Shown here: piece by piece, positions 1-12,200 of the stretch | How the letters are laid out: every line of letters begins with the position of its first letter | How positions within the stretch are numbered: the first letter of the stretch is position 1 | Assembly (NCBI GenBank): GCA_037903475.1 | Contig: JBAJFG010000421.1 | Span: forward strand, 558,001 to 622,000 | From: Ancylostoma caninum | Lineage: Eukaryota; Nematoda; Chromadorea; Rhabditida; Ancylostomatidae | Direction: 5' to 3' | DNA: 64,000 bases | Program-made: the position numbers and the translations under genes | The notes under the pieces: generated by a model | Databases searched by the model: none | What the model was told of the DNA's origin: nothing | Seen by the model: only the letters and a program-made list of their open reading frames with translations

Positions 1-3000
1 AACGAATGATTCAAATAAAATCTTGAATGAGAGAATATTTCGCAAAGCAACCTACATTATGAGGACCTAAATGGGTCAACTAGTAGTCTTGACGCGGAGA
101 GATAAGAAACATTGAACAGGTCTTTTCTTGCTGCTTCGCTACAGATTCCTTCTTCCGGTTTCGGTCCAACGTTCCACTACGTCCCAGCCAGGCAGGATTT
201 TCCTTTTTTTGTTTTTTTTTTTCAGTTCCTGCAAGTATACATATAACGTAAAGTAATGTATCCAGCAGTCTGGGATAGAATAACATAGGCAGCCTTTTTT
301 TTTCTCATGGTTTTAGTTAGTACATAGTATTTGAATTGCAATCAGAGATGGCGGTTGGCGTTTCAGATCATCCTTACTTGTCTTCTACCTTTCCTCCGTT
401 TTCCCAGAAATTTGCCTTTCCGTCCTTTCTTACACAAGAACATGCTGCAGAAAGTTATCTTCTTTGAATACTGTGCTTAAGAAATCATTTGTTAAGTTAA
501 GAAAAATGAATAGTCACTTTTTGCTTCTCAATCTCTCTTGTTCGTAAATGAAGGAAATCTCAGGCTGCGGAATTGGGAGGAAATCCTTCTCGAGTTTTCT
601 GGTAGTTTATTGTCGGGAAAACGAAGAAGAAACCACTCAATTTTGCAAGAAATCCGCAAATGGCGCAGGTCCAGACAAAATGAGAATCAAAAGACCATGA
701 GGACAGTTTTGAATGCTCAAATCTGTTTTTTTTTCTGGCTGGCTTTTCGTCCTGTTTTAGCAGAAGTGAAAACCTTGAAAGAGCAGTGTCTTTCTCAGAC
801 TTCTTAGATCTGACTACTGCTTGTGCTTCCACCCTTTTTTGTTCAATTTCTTTTCATTTTTTTCTTCTAACCTTTGAATTCCGCTACTTAATTCAGAAGA
901 ATAAAAGAAAAGAAGCTGAAAAAGTCAATATGTGATGGTTGCGAGAAAGAACAGGTGAGTACCCGTTTTTCCGGATGAACTAGTTTCCTGGAAACTGTCG
1001 GAACTCTCTCTTGCGAGAGTGTATCGCCCATTGAAACCGGCGGACGCTACGTTTTCACACGTAACCACCATCCCGCTCAGGTTATCTCGCCATCTCTGGT
1101 TCCTTTGCATTTAACCGAGAAAATCTTTCGCCTTTTACTAAAGATTTCCGTGCAAGGGGACGTTTTATGAGTATTTACCAATTTTTGAAATGCCCTCGAA
1201 AGAGCGGGGTGCAAGAAGAAAGCGAAAGTCATGCAGAAGCATGGACATCTCGTTGGAAAACAATGCTAGAACAGCATGTCGTTGCAAAATAATGCTAGAA
1301 CCACTAAGTTCAATGAATGAATGGCTTTTGTATTGCTATATCTTTCGTTTTTCATTTTAATCCAAACCAAGTTAGCAAACCAACTTTTTCAAGTTGCTCG
1401 TCTAGTTCGAGGTACATGGGATTGGTTCTTTGGTTGGCTTTCGTAGTTGAAGTCCCATGAATCTCACCTCTGAAATGTCACTACAAATTTACAACAAAGG
1501 GTGAAAACCACTAACATTGCTTCTTTCCGTATGTGTATCCAAGAAACAGTGGAAAAAATAAGCTGTTCTCTCATAGACGTCTGTGCTGGCGCATCGTTGG
1601 ACCGGCTGTTCTAATCAAGAAGCGCGTACACACTCCCTCCTACCTCAGTAGGGAATTGTTTTCCTGTTCCTTTCATAGTCGTGAAACTCCGGCAGCGCTC
1701 GTGCAGGTGCCATAGTTTAACTCAGAAGTGAGAACTCTGCTTAAGCTAAGCTCTGCTTTTGAAGACTATGCAGTAGGTACTGCAATAAGCCAACCTGTGC
1801 AAAATATTAGGCGAAGATGTCTTTAGTAGCTTCCATGATTTTTCAAGATTCACGGCGCCTCAATAACATTCTCATTCCTATCAAACGAATCATCAAGGTG
1901 ATTCTTTCGCACATGATTGCCTACATGGTTCTGCAGCGCATATGCCTCTTTAGCTCAGTGGCAGAGCGTCTGTCTCGTAAATAGAGGGTCTGCGGTTCAA
2001 TCCCGCATGAAGGCAACTGCTTTCATCGCCGAATATATTTAGATTTTGGTCTTTGAAATTTTGTGTTTTCCACTATATGCTTGTGTCTATCTTTATAGTG
2101 CCCGTCCCGCGTACAGACAGTAGATAGAGCACTTAGACTGACAACCTGTGTTTTGTGTTAGTGCTGTTCAATCCCAAGCAAAGGAAATGAGTTGCATCTA
2201 AGCAAGATTGAACCACAAATCATCCTGTATCGCCACTACACGCTGTCTCAAAATAACGTTTACATTGTCTGAACTTTAATAATTGCAACTGAAATACAAG
2301 TAAGCATGAACTTTTTTTTTGGCACCGCATAGCTTTTATACCTTAGGCTAAGGGTATTGAACTGAATGTTGTTGGTGCCAATACATCGTTTGTGTCACAT
2401 TAGAATTCATCGACAAACATCATGATCATCTAAGGCTTCCATGAACAATGGGATTACAGGCAATCACAATGGCATTAATCAAGCACCAGAAAATGTGGTG
2501 ACTTTGTAAGGCGGAAGGGTGGCGCCTGTGATTTCGGGAGGATGGGTGGCTCCCTTGCTGTGTTTTCAACACAAGAACACTTTTCTCAGCTTTATTATCG
2601 CTCGACCTGCACTCGGTGGTGCAGTGGTAGAATATGATACAACAATGGGCGTGGTTATGTACAGCAACTGGGCGCGACCCATAAACATATCTGTGAGGTC
2701 AGGAATGATGGCCCTTGTCTGGCCAAATAAGTATTAGATATGTACAGTAAACAATGTTAACAGCTCGTGCCGCTTTTACCGGCACAGCTTCATGTTTCTG
2801 TGGTTTTGAAGCATTCAACGTGCTTTCCAGATTTGTCCACAGATGGAAATCCAGCGCTGTTAGATGGGGAGATCTGATAGGGTCTTCCACCCATCCTCAT
2901 TTACCAATCGCACCATAACTAACATTTAATTCATAAATGAACATACATACACTTTATTGAGAATAAAAGACATTCACAATCTCATATCATCTCTCATAAC

Positions 3001-3203
3001 AACAAGTATCCACATCTACGATCTAATCCTATAAGCTCGAAGCCCTCGTTCTGCCTACAAAACCAAGCGACTACCTCTTGAGAACCCGTTTATTACAGTG
3101 CCAAATGCCGACATGCACCAGTGAAATAGAAATGTGATACCTCAGAAATGAAATTGGCACGAACATCTACTATATATACACATTTGACCATCCAAAGTTG
3201 CAT
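1..3203. other. 3' flank of sulfotransferase copy 1 (first copy of a tandem duplicated block)
   Basis: No host protein gene is supported here. The stretch is the downstream flank of the sulfotransferase gene that ends at 3204. It aligns in the same order with about 20270-25040 and, over its first part, with about 29890-30500. Clear shared landmarks are the start of the block (positions 1-140 against 20270-20410 and 29890-30030), the stretch 840-1110 against 22780-23010, and 1530-2015 against 23410-23898. The open frames in it have no recognisable domain and are not kept between copies. A degenerate tRNA-Thr lies at 1944-2015. Confidence 0.7.
1944..2015 (+). pseudogene. tRNA-Thr(CGT), degenerate copy
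   Basis: The 72-nt cloverleaf keeps the D arm, the anticodon loop CTCGTAA (anticodon CGT, threonine) and a perfect T arm with TTCAATC. The acceptor stem is damaged: GCCTCTT against TGAAGGC leaves two mismatches. The anticodon stem has a G-T pair where the other copies have G-C. Box A and box B are still readable. I call it a pseudogene or weak gene. The intact relative at 38505-38576 on the minus strand differs at only a few positions. Confidence 0.75.
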
Positions 3204-6200
3204 TTATAAGATGGTGGGCAGCTTATAGTTAAACACTATGAAGTCATAGTAATAAATCTGAGTAAATAATGTCAGAAGAGTCTTGTTGCTCATTAGAGTT
3301 TCTTCCGCTTTGATCCTGTCTATACTTCCCATCGTTGCGTGCGAGGTTATCCCTTCTAAAATACTCTAACGTTCATGTAGTACGCGAACGCATCTATTCT
3401 TGCTATTTTTCCAGCATGATTATCTCAAAGAATTAGAAACACGGTAGTGTTTGAAACAAACTTGCCTGTAACTTCTCTCTGTATTTCTTCCCGAATATAC
3501 TTGGGAACCCCAGCTTTTTGAAAGACCACATCAACATCATCACTAAATTTCTTTGTTCGGTTTTCGTGCTCTTCATAACGGACTATGGTATACTTATGTA
3601 GATTTTCCCTGAAGTTGCAGTACCTGAAAATAAGGAAACAATTTGCTTTCAAGTAGAACACTTCCAGACTCATCCCTTAGCCGCAAACAGAACAATTTCT
3701 GTCACACCTTTCACAGTACATCTCGTTTTCGCGAAGGGATTCAACATCTCACCATGTTTGTGGAGCGAAGTGGCTTAGCTCCATCGCATGTCCTCTATCA
3801 ATTGACAGCTGTATTGTATTCATCAAAGAATACAAGTTTTCTAGGAAACAACCCATGTTATCTTGACATCCGAAACATACTTCCTTTTCCACTCGTCCTT
3901 TACTGGAATAAAGAACTACATTAGATATGAGGAGAGCAGTTTTATTAATGTAACACTCCAATTCTTGTTTGCACACTTTCTATCTTTTCGACGTTGGATT
4001 TTTTGGAGCAGTAAAGACACTCGTACCATATTCAAGAATAGGTCTGCTATAGGTATTGTATGCTGTAATTAATATTTTACTACTCTTTGTGTTCAAAGAC
4101 TTGGAAAGATTATGCAACAAATCAATATAACTTGGAACGTACATGGAAAGGAAGTTAGAAATCCATTTGATAGTTTTGGGATTGATGCCGATTTCGACCA
4201 GCCTAGATTTGAGCCGGCTATGAGGGACTTTTTTGAAAGTTTCTGTCACGGTAAGCGATGGTGACCAACTCAGTAGAATTCTTTCGATTTCTCCTCTGTA
4301 AAACTGTGAAGGAACAGAAGTGAAAGAAGGCGACAACATTGTCTCCGGCTAGACTACAAATGTTACTTGACGAGTAAAATTTAGCAAAATGTTCTGGAAA
4401 TGATTCTGCTATTTCTGAGCCTGTGGTCATAAATTTGCCATCTCCATTTATCACTATACTAACATTTGACTTTGGCCTAATTTTAGAGTTTATGAACTTA
4501 TGAAAAGCAGGAGTTCGTTTAGATTCCAGTATTTGCTTCACAACTGAGGCATAACATTTCCTAAGGTATCATAAAAATGTCTCGTCAAGATGTTTGTATA
4601 AATTCCATTTGGGGTCACTTTTATCACTTTTGACGTATGAAAAATTTCTGTAATTTTCTATGACGGCATCCTTCCAAGCTTTGAAGCGCAGCCTATGTAG
4701 TCTTCCCAGATATGTGGGAGTTTCAGTGTTGAATGGTTAGTTTTCCGTAGAGGTGTAAATAAAGTCATGGCATGGGTGAGTATCACAAGGAACATTTCAT
4801 CTTTTTAGTCCATCGAATTAGAACAGCTAAGCGAGCCTATCCCATCAACATTCTGCAAGTACGCACGCACTTGTCCGTAGTTTGTGTTCTTAAAATCAAG
4901 ACTAATTTAAATGGAGGAAGCTGAAGGCGATTGCATCTTATTTTCATGGACAAAGTGGAATGATCGCTGTTTCCAATGGAGAGAATGTATCAACTGCGGT
5001 TACCATTGTTGTTGCATAATACTGATTCAAGAATTGAATCATATTTTGTGCTTTGCTTAACTAGTTGGTCGAAGTTATTAGTGAGATAGGGATCATGAAT
5101 GATTGAACATCTTTAGAGATGCAATCAAGTGAGCTCCAATCTATTAGGTCGTCAAGTATGAAATGTCCGATTTTATGAGCACTCAGTTTGACAGTCTCTA
5201 TCTTCGAAGATTTACTAGATCCCTTCTCATCTTTATTCTTATTAGGAAGGCACATCCTCTTCCTTTCAAAATCACTTCCTGGGTTTTTGATCAGTTTTCG
5301 AATTTTTGTTTGAAAGCATTTTTTGTGGAACTACTCAAAGACGAAAAGTCGTGTCGTTTTGGAACATAGATTCCATTTTCTCGCCATTAGAGCGGAGAAA
5401 GCTTCAAACATCAGGTGAAGCTGCAAAATGAGCAAGTTCTACGCAAGTTGCACTGCCGAAAGCATCAGCGTTCTCGAGATACAAGAAGTAAGACAAGGTA
5501 TTCGGGTATCCGCGGATGAGTTGTTAGGCGATATGAATCAGCTGTTTTCTGCCGCAGTCAGTCTGTTTTTCGAAGATAACGTTCGCGTTCCATGTCCATT
5601 TCGAGAAGTTTCAAATTGTGATGATCTGCTTGCCCCATTTACGTTCTTTCAATCGATCACTTCTTTTTCCCAGAACTTTCAATCTTCAAATATGGTGTGA
5701 ACTTCTGCATGTTAGCTCTTTACACTTAATCATAAGTTTTGTTTCTTTTCTTGAGGTATGTCTCTGTAGTGAACATTCTATTTCGCCTCCGTTCGTGCTT
5801 TTTTGTCCTTCAGAAAGGCTGAAAAATTAGTTGAGCATCTAGTTGCGCCAAGAAATTCGTTGGCAACAAAGGAAGCGTTATCGACTCTTTTGATCTACTC
5901 CACCTGCGCAACTCGGCCAGCTTGCCATAATGCAGCAAATTGGAAGCACCTGAGAACCATTTTACCGTGAGTTCTGACAAAGTTGATCACTTTATCCATG
6001 GTCCTCATAGTCAGAAACCAAAGATCGCGCTGAAATCTGAGTGATAAATTTATTCGTGGGTGCTGCCTTCAAATAATCTCTGTTATCTTATAGCTCGTAG
6101 AATGATAGAAAAGGCATTCGATCACTCGTAGTCGATTAATGCTCATTCCTGCTATTCAATCTGGGGCTCCGCTTGCAGATCTGATCAGATGCAGATCAAG

Positions 6201-9200
6201 GTCTTTCTGGCAGATGATTGCGCTTCTACGGCAAAGATGGTACATTTTATGTTGAAGTCAACTTCACCACAATCTTCTTTTCTATCTTTCCCTAATGGTG
6301 GTGCTAAACTTTCCCGTTCTTAACTTGCTCAACGAACATTCAACGATGATGTTGTTCTAGTCAACATACCTAACCACAACATCAAACGTCAGTTGGTCCG
6401 GAACAGACTGTACCACCAGTAACATGGTAAAGTTGAGTTGTTCCGTATGCTCGCTAGTAGCGGTCTAATCTTACTATTGTTTCTCCGCTATTTCGTGGAA
6501 CATGTGGTAAGTCCCATCTTCAACTGCGATTCCACAGCGCTCTGACTGAAACGAGTGGAATGCACTGGGAGAGAAAGCGTTTGGTGGGCTAGCATAACAT
6601 CATCTTGAGCCACTTTCAGGCCTCTGAAAACGACGTAAAGTCGAAACGGCAAACTATTGGCCATCTATTGGGTTGTTGGATAATTAACGTTGTTTTTTTT
6701 TCATATTTTTCAAAGCAAATTTATTCATATTAATATAATAATAAGCATTAGTCAATGATATATTGGCAATTTTGTTGGATGACCTTCTGCCACCTTTCAG
6801 CAACTTTAAAAACTCTACGTTCGAAGAAACCTTAGTTTTCAGAAGCAAAAAACTGGTCTAACTCATTTTTAACAGGCTAATTGGAATCAAAAGTTTCACC
6901 ATTCAAATAGTTTTGAAAGGAGCGAAACAAATGGTACTCTGATGGTGCTATGTAACGGCTATTAGGTGGATGTGGCATCGGTTTCCAATTGAGCTCTGTT
7001 AATTTTTGACGGGTTCTCAAAAAGGTGTGGGGTCTTGCGTTATCGAGATGGAACATCATGCCTTTGCAATTGGCCAGTTCAGGGCGTTTTTCCTCGATTT
7101 CTCCTCTCAATATCGGTAGTGACGACAGTAGACATTCGAATCGATAGTTTAGTGCCTTAGAAGCCGCTCGAAGCGCTTGCAATCCCACTACACAATAAGC
7201 ACAATCTTCTTTTGGTGAATATTGGCTTTGGATGTCGATTGTGGGAGCTCATTTTGCTTCATCCATGATAGTTTTCGGTCTAAGTTATCGTAACTAATCC
7301 ATTTTCATCATCCGTTATGATATTTTTAGAAATGGTTCGTTTTCTTACGATTCAGCAGAGAGCCGCATATGTTAGTGCGTTTAGTGAAGTGGATTTCCTC
7401 TGATTCGTGAAAAACCCAAACATGCAGTTTGTTTGCGCAACCAAGCTGTTATGTGCAAGTTAACGGTTGAATTCGATATGTCTAGCTTTTCTGCTATCTT
7501 TCGAGTTGTCATGCGCCGGTTAGTTGCGATTAACGCCTTTATTTTTCGTCATCAGTAGTTATTGGTCGACCAGCATGTGGTGCATCCTGCAACTTTCAGA
7601 ACAGAAGCGAGCAAACCAATGCTAACACTAGCGTTCAGTAAGGCAGTCTTCACCATGAACTTCACATAATTTCGTTCGAGCTTGCACTGCATTGTTGCCC
7701 TTTTGGAAGTAAAACAATAAAATATGCCGATAATGCCCTATTTGATTGCCCATTTTCAACTCAATTCTTATCCAATTTGCTTTTTACTAATGGCGCCCAG
7801 TTTTGAATGAAGATAGTATAAAGTCTATCCTTCAAAATATTGCATAATAATGCAAGCCATGCAATCACCACTGCACGAAATTTTCAGTTCACTTCACCTG
7901 TAAGAAAAAAAACGACGATTATCGAACAACCCAATAAAAATGTGTTCATAACAACCTGTGAGGCACAGCAGTATGAGTGAATAATATTACGAAGATATGC
8001 CCAGGTTTTACGAAGAGAGAACATGGAATCTACTGCCATAAGCAATATGGCAGTGAGTTCTGGTTCACATCCGAGAAGAGCTACTGCCCTTAAAGGCAGC
8101 ACGAGTCGAAATCCTCAACTCGGACCTGAGTTGCAAACCGTAAAGTAGGCGTCGCGCACATCACGAATCTGCAAGGAACACACATAGTAACGACTTACCT
8201 GCAGAAAACGGCGAACTGCCGTAGCGTGCACGCCCGGTCGGCCAGTGCTTCGGAGGGCCCGACGCGCCAGCTCACGCATTTAAACGCATGCGGGCTGCTA
8301 CCGATTCCCTGTCTCCGTGCTGGGACCCATTTGCGCACGCAGGGCGCCGCCGGAATACTCATCCGCGCACGGAGGGCAGCATCGCGTTTTCCCTACTTTC
8401 TCGGGTGTTCACGCGATTTCACCACCGCATATGAGCAATACACCCCCAAAAAACCCCAAAATCCGGCGAAATCACAAACACGATGGTTTCGACGGGTGCT
8501 GCCTTTAAAGGCAGCAGGAGCTGAAATTCTCGACTCTGAGCTGAGCTGCGGTTGGTGAAGTACAGACTCAGCACATCATAAATATGAATCGAACACAGAC
8601 AATGATGGCTTACCTGCAAAGAAAATGGAACATTCGTCGCGAACACGCCTGGCCGTGTTCGTGCGCGGACGAGTTTCCCCCGGCGCGAAAGCCACTGCTG
8701 CGCGTGGTTTTGGCCGAATCTCGCCATGAAGCCCTGTGAATTGAATGCATTTCGTCTTCCCTTTGCGCCAAACCACGCACCGCAATGGCTTTTGCGCCTG
8801 GGAAAACACGTCCGCGCGCGAACACGGCCAGGCGTGTTCGCGACGAATGTTCCATTTTCTCTGCAGGTAAGTCATCATTGTCTGTATTCGATTCACATTT
8901 ATGATGTGCTGATTCTGTACTTCACCAACCACAGCTCAGCTCGGAGTCGAGGATTTCAGCTCCTGCTGCCTTTAAGGAATAACCACAGTGACAGGCAAAG
9001 CGCCCTTCCATACAGCACGGGTTCTAGGATTCTCGGAGCGCTGTGTTTTGAAGGAGTGCTACACCATTAAGGAGTTTTGACATGTGTCCACTGATGTCCA
9101 AAAAACTAGCTGGGACAGCATGAAATGGCGCATTTTGGGAGGCCTTCTTATTCCTACACACAGAATGATAATTCTCCCATGACCACACCTGTTCCACCGT

Positions 9201-12200
9201 AGCCTTAGGCGTCAAATAATCTTAGCGAATGGTGTACTTGGTGCACAATGCACACAATACACCTGGATTTACGGCGTAATCTTTGAAGTCAGCCGGACGT
9301 GAACCACTAGGCCAAAACTAACTGGATAACGGATAAGTGATCCAGATGTTCCAAGACACCTCATTCTATTTTATTGCAAAATCAGCGTCGGATTTCGGAA
9401 ACGCGAGCTTGGGAATAATATTTCGAAGTGGAGAGTGATGATTCGACCACACTCTTGGTACATATTCAAAAGCAACATTTCCTTCTCTTTCAGTCCTTTC
9501 ATTCTCATTCAGACCGATCCACTTTCTTTGGCTTTTTTGAAGGTGGATAGAAATGTAGTCGTTTACAAAAACTCGCATAAACTGAATCATGGGTCATCAT
9601 AATCTTTGTCTTCTTTTTTCGCTCCTGAGGTGCTCAGTGGGGTAGTCTCGAATACATGGAAAATCACCCTATGTTTCCAAGATAGTGATATTCGCATAGA
9701 CGAACTAAAGTAGGTCTAAATTTTTTTTGCTTTTCGGAGAGTTTCATTTTTACTTCTACAAGGTCACCAATCACTATACATTACTATACCATGAGCTTGT
9801 GGACATGTTTCGATACAGTAGAAATCTCACTTTTGCACTGAATTAACACAATTTTGACGCACAATTGCATATCGATAGAAACAACCACCTTTTTTTGCAG
9901 AGATACTATCTGTGCAAACAAAACGAGCTCGGAAGGGAAGGGGGACTAAAAAAACAGACTTCAGGAAGGAGAACGAGATGTATTATCTCTGCATAGGTGA
10001 TCTGGATGTTTCTCGAAAAAAAAAGAACGAGAAATGTCTCTACATCAGTTCGAAACAATGTAAACGGGCCCTCATTTCTCATTGATTGTACGGTGTATAG
10101 AAGCAACTCGTTGAGAGATCAGACCCGTTCTCTAAATGGAATCGTTTTCCGCTGATAACAACGCAAAATCCTTGCGAGGCAGAGGCCTTTCACTGATTCC
10201 GAGCAATTTGGAGGAAGTGGTCGTAAATCGAGGTGTGTTGTGTGCACTGTGCACTAAGTACACCATTCATTAAGATTATTTGACGCCTAAAGCTACGGTG
10301 GAACAAATGTGGTCATGGGAGATCTATCATTCTGTTTCCTACACTACTGCCAAATGGTGAATTTCGAGAGGTTCGACTTTTGTCTTCACTTCCTCAAAAG
10401 GAATACTTGTTCTACATTTGTTCTTTAACCGTGGAAAATGTGAAACTCACATAATGCACTTGTGGGTGTAGCCACTTAAGAATCTTGAGATAGGGTTCCG
10501 AATAGTGGCATATTCAATTCTTCTCTCACCGAGCAAATTCTGAACCGTCGTGATGTTGGTATAGTGGTTCGTGTCACCGCAGAGCCTTAAAAGTAGCAAC
10601 AAAGTACACACAAGCCGGTTGTTGGAGAAACACTTGGGACATCCAGGGACCCTATTGCCGCACGAGTACGCTCAACTGCTTTCCGTTTCCAGTAGTTGAG
10701 TTCACTACTCATCTTTCTCGTCACAAACACTTCCTATTGGTTAGTATGCCATTCGACGAATGAGCATTCTGTACTATGTTATAGTGTTTCACAGTGTAAG
10801 CTAAGCCCCAGAATTTACAAACATACCTTGTCGGATAAGTTTCTGTGATGATCCTGCGGTTGTTTGCCAAAAATGCCGTTCTGTTGTTTATATAACAAGA
10901 TATGGCAGTGCTGATAGTACTCGCAACCTTTTCTATGAGGCAGATGGACAAATGATACTTTGGAGCGATCGGAAAATAGAGGCCATCCTTGTTCATCAGA
11001 AGAATAAGGCTAATCATGAGTTTCTGAGCATGTATGAACGACAAAGTGAGTGCCATCCGTTGAGGTACAACGATGTGGCGTTTATGGCATCGTCGTAGCA
11101 CCACAGGTTTCGAACAACGAATAATGGCTATCAGTTTGTAATACCACAACTGCCATAAGGCTCTGCAGCTGGTGACATCGATAGTTGGCACCTAGCGCCT
11201 CATAGTAGCAGATGTCTCAGTGGATATTCTGAATTCTCCACAAAAAGGGCGCAAAAACGGGTATTCCACACTTTTGTAGGGCGAAGGGGGTTATTTATAC
11301 CACTGTTATCATCATCGCCTTGCGATTCCTGATTCCGCTGTAAATATCTCAAAACCGATTCTGAGGTGAGGTGCTGCCTCACTAACGGAACATTTCGTCA
11401 ACGAGATTCTAGCGTAATTATAGGTCCCTGACCATGATAAACCTAGATGAATTGGCCGATATTATCAAAACGCATGGAAACACGATTTTCAGCTGTCCCC
11501 AATTTGCTTCTTTACAGCGAGATGATCGAGTTCCTTGCATGGAGTCGAACAAGAAGTCGATAGCACACTCTCTCTTGTCGCCTACTTTGTCGACTTGGTT
11601 GGCTATTTGACTAAATAATTTCGCACCTTCCTTAAAAAGGAAGAGGATTAAGAGAAGATAAAAGAGAATGCATCGTAGCAGGTGAATCACGGCGCAAGTT
11701 GCTCTACCTTCTTCTTAGATGGAGCAGGCTTCCCCGCATCCCTCCTTACATCCATCTTTTTGAGGCAGACTAAACAATGAAACGAAATGTTATAGTAAAG
11801 CATACGAAACTAGATTATAGAAATGGGTACAAAAAATTAATGTTCGAGTAATGGAAAGTACCAATAAGCAGTGAAAAAAAAGTAATGAAGAGAAACAGAA
11901 ACGTGAGGCAAGGTGAAACATATAATCATAAGGCGCTGTGTGGAGAAAAATTCATTTCTGACAAGGGAAGTACACTAACTTAAGCTTCCAATCCTAGACA
12001 AGACTATTATGGTTAGATAGCTCGCCTAAAATGATGTTACAGGCTCTACCTGAAATCTGCTAGATGGTTCACAGAAGCTGAGAATCCCGATGTGGGTGAT
12101 TTAAACCACGGTAACGGGGGAACGATGCTTCAGAAATGTGACAGGGAAATGACAGCATCATGCAAAGTGATGTTGCAAATCGTGATCGACGTCTGAAATT

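Noticed and set aside
8419..9070. Overlapping 80-118 codon frames on both strands
   Set aside because: They lie in a palindrome, so each strand encodes nearly the same peptide; non-coding foldback.
11418..11690. Candidate missing exon between sulfotransferase exons 1 and 2
   Set aside because: A weak resemblance to 28740-28900 in copy 2 exists, but the reading frames differ and no good splice sites were seen. The exon 1/exon 2 phase problem stays open.
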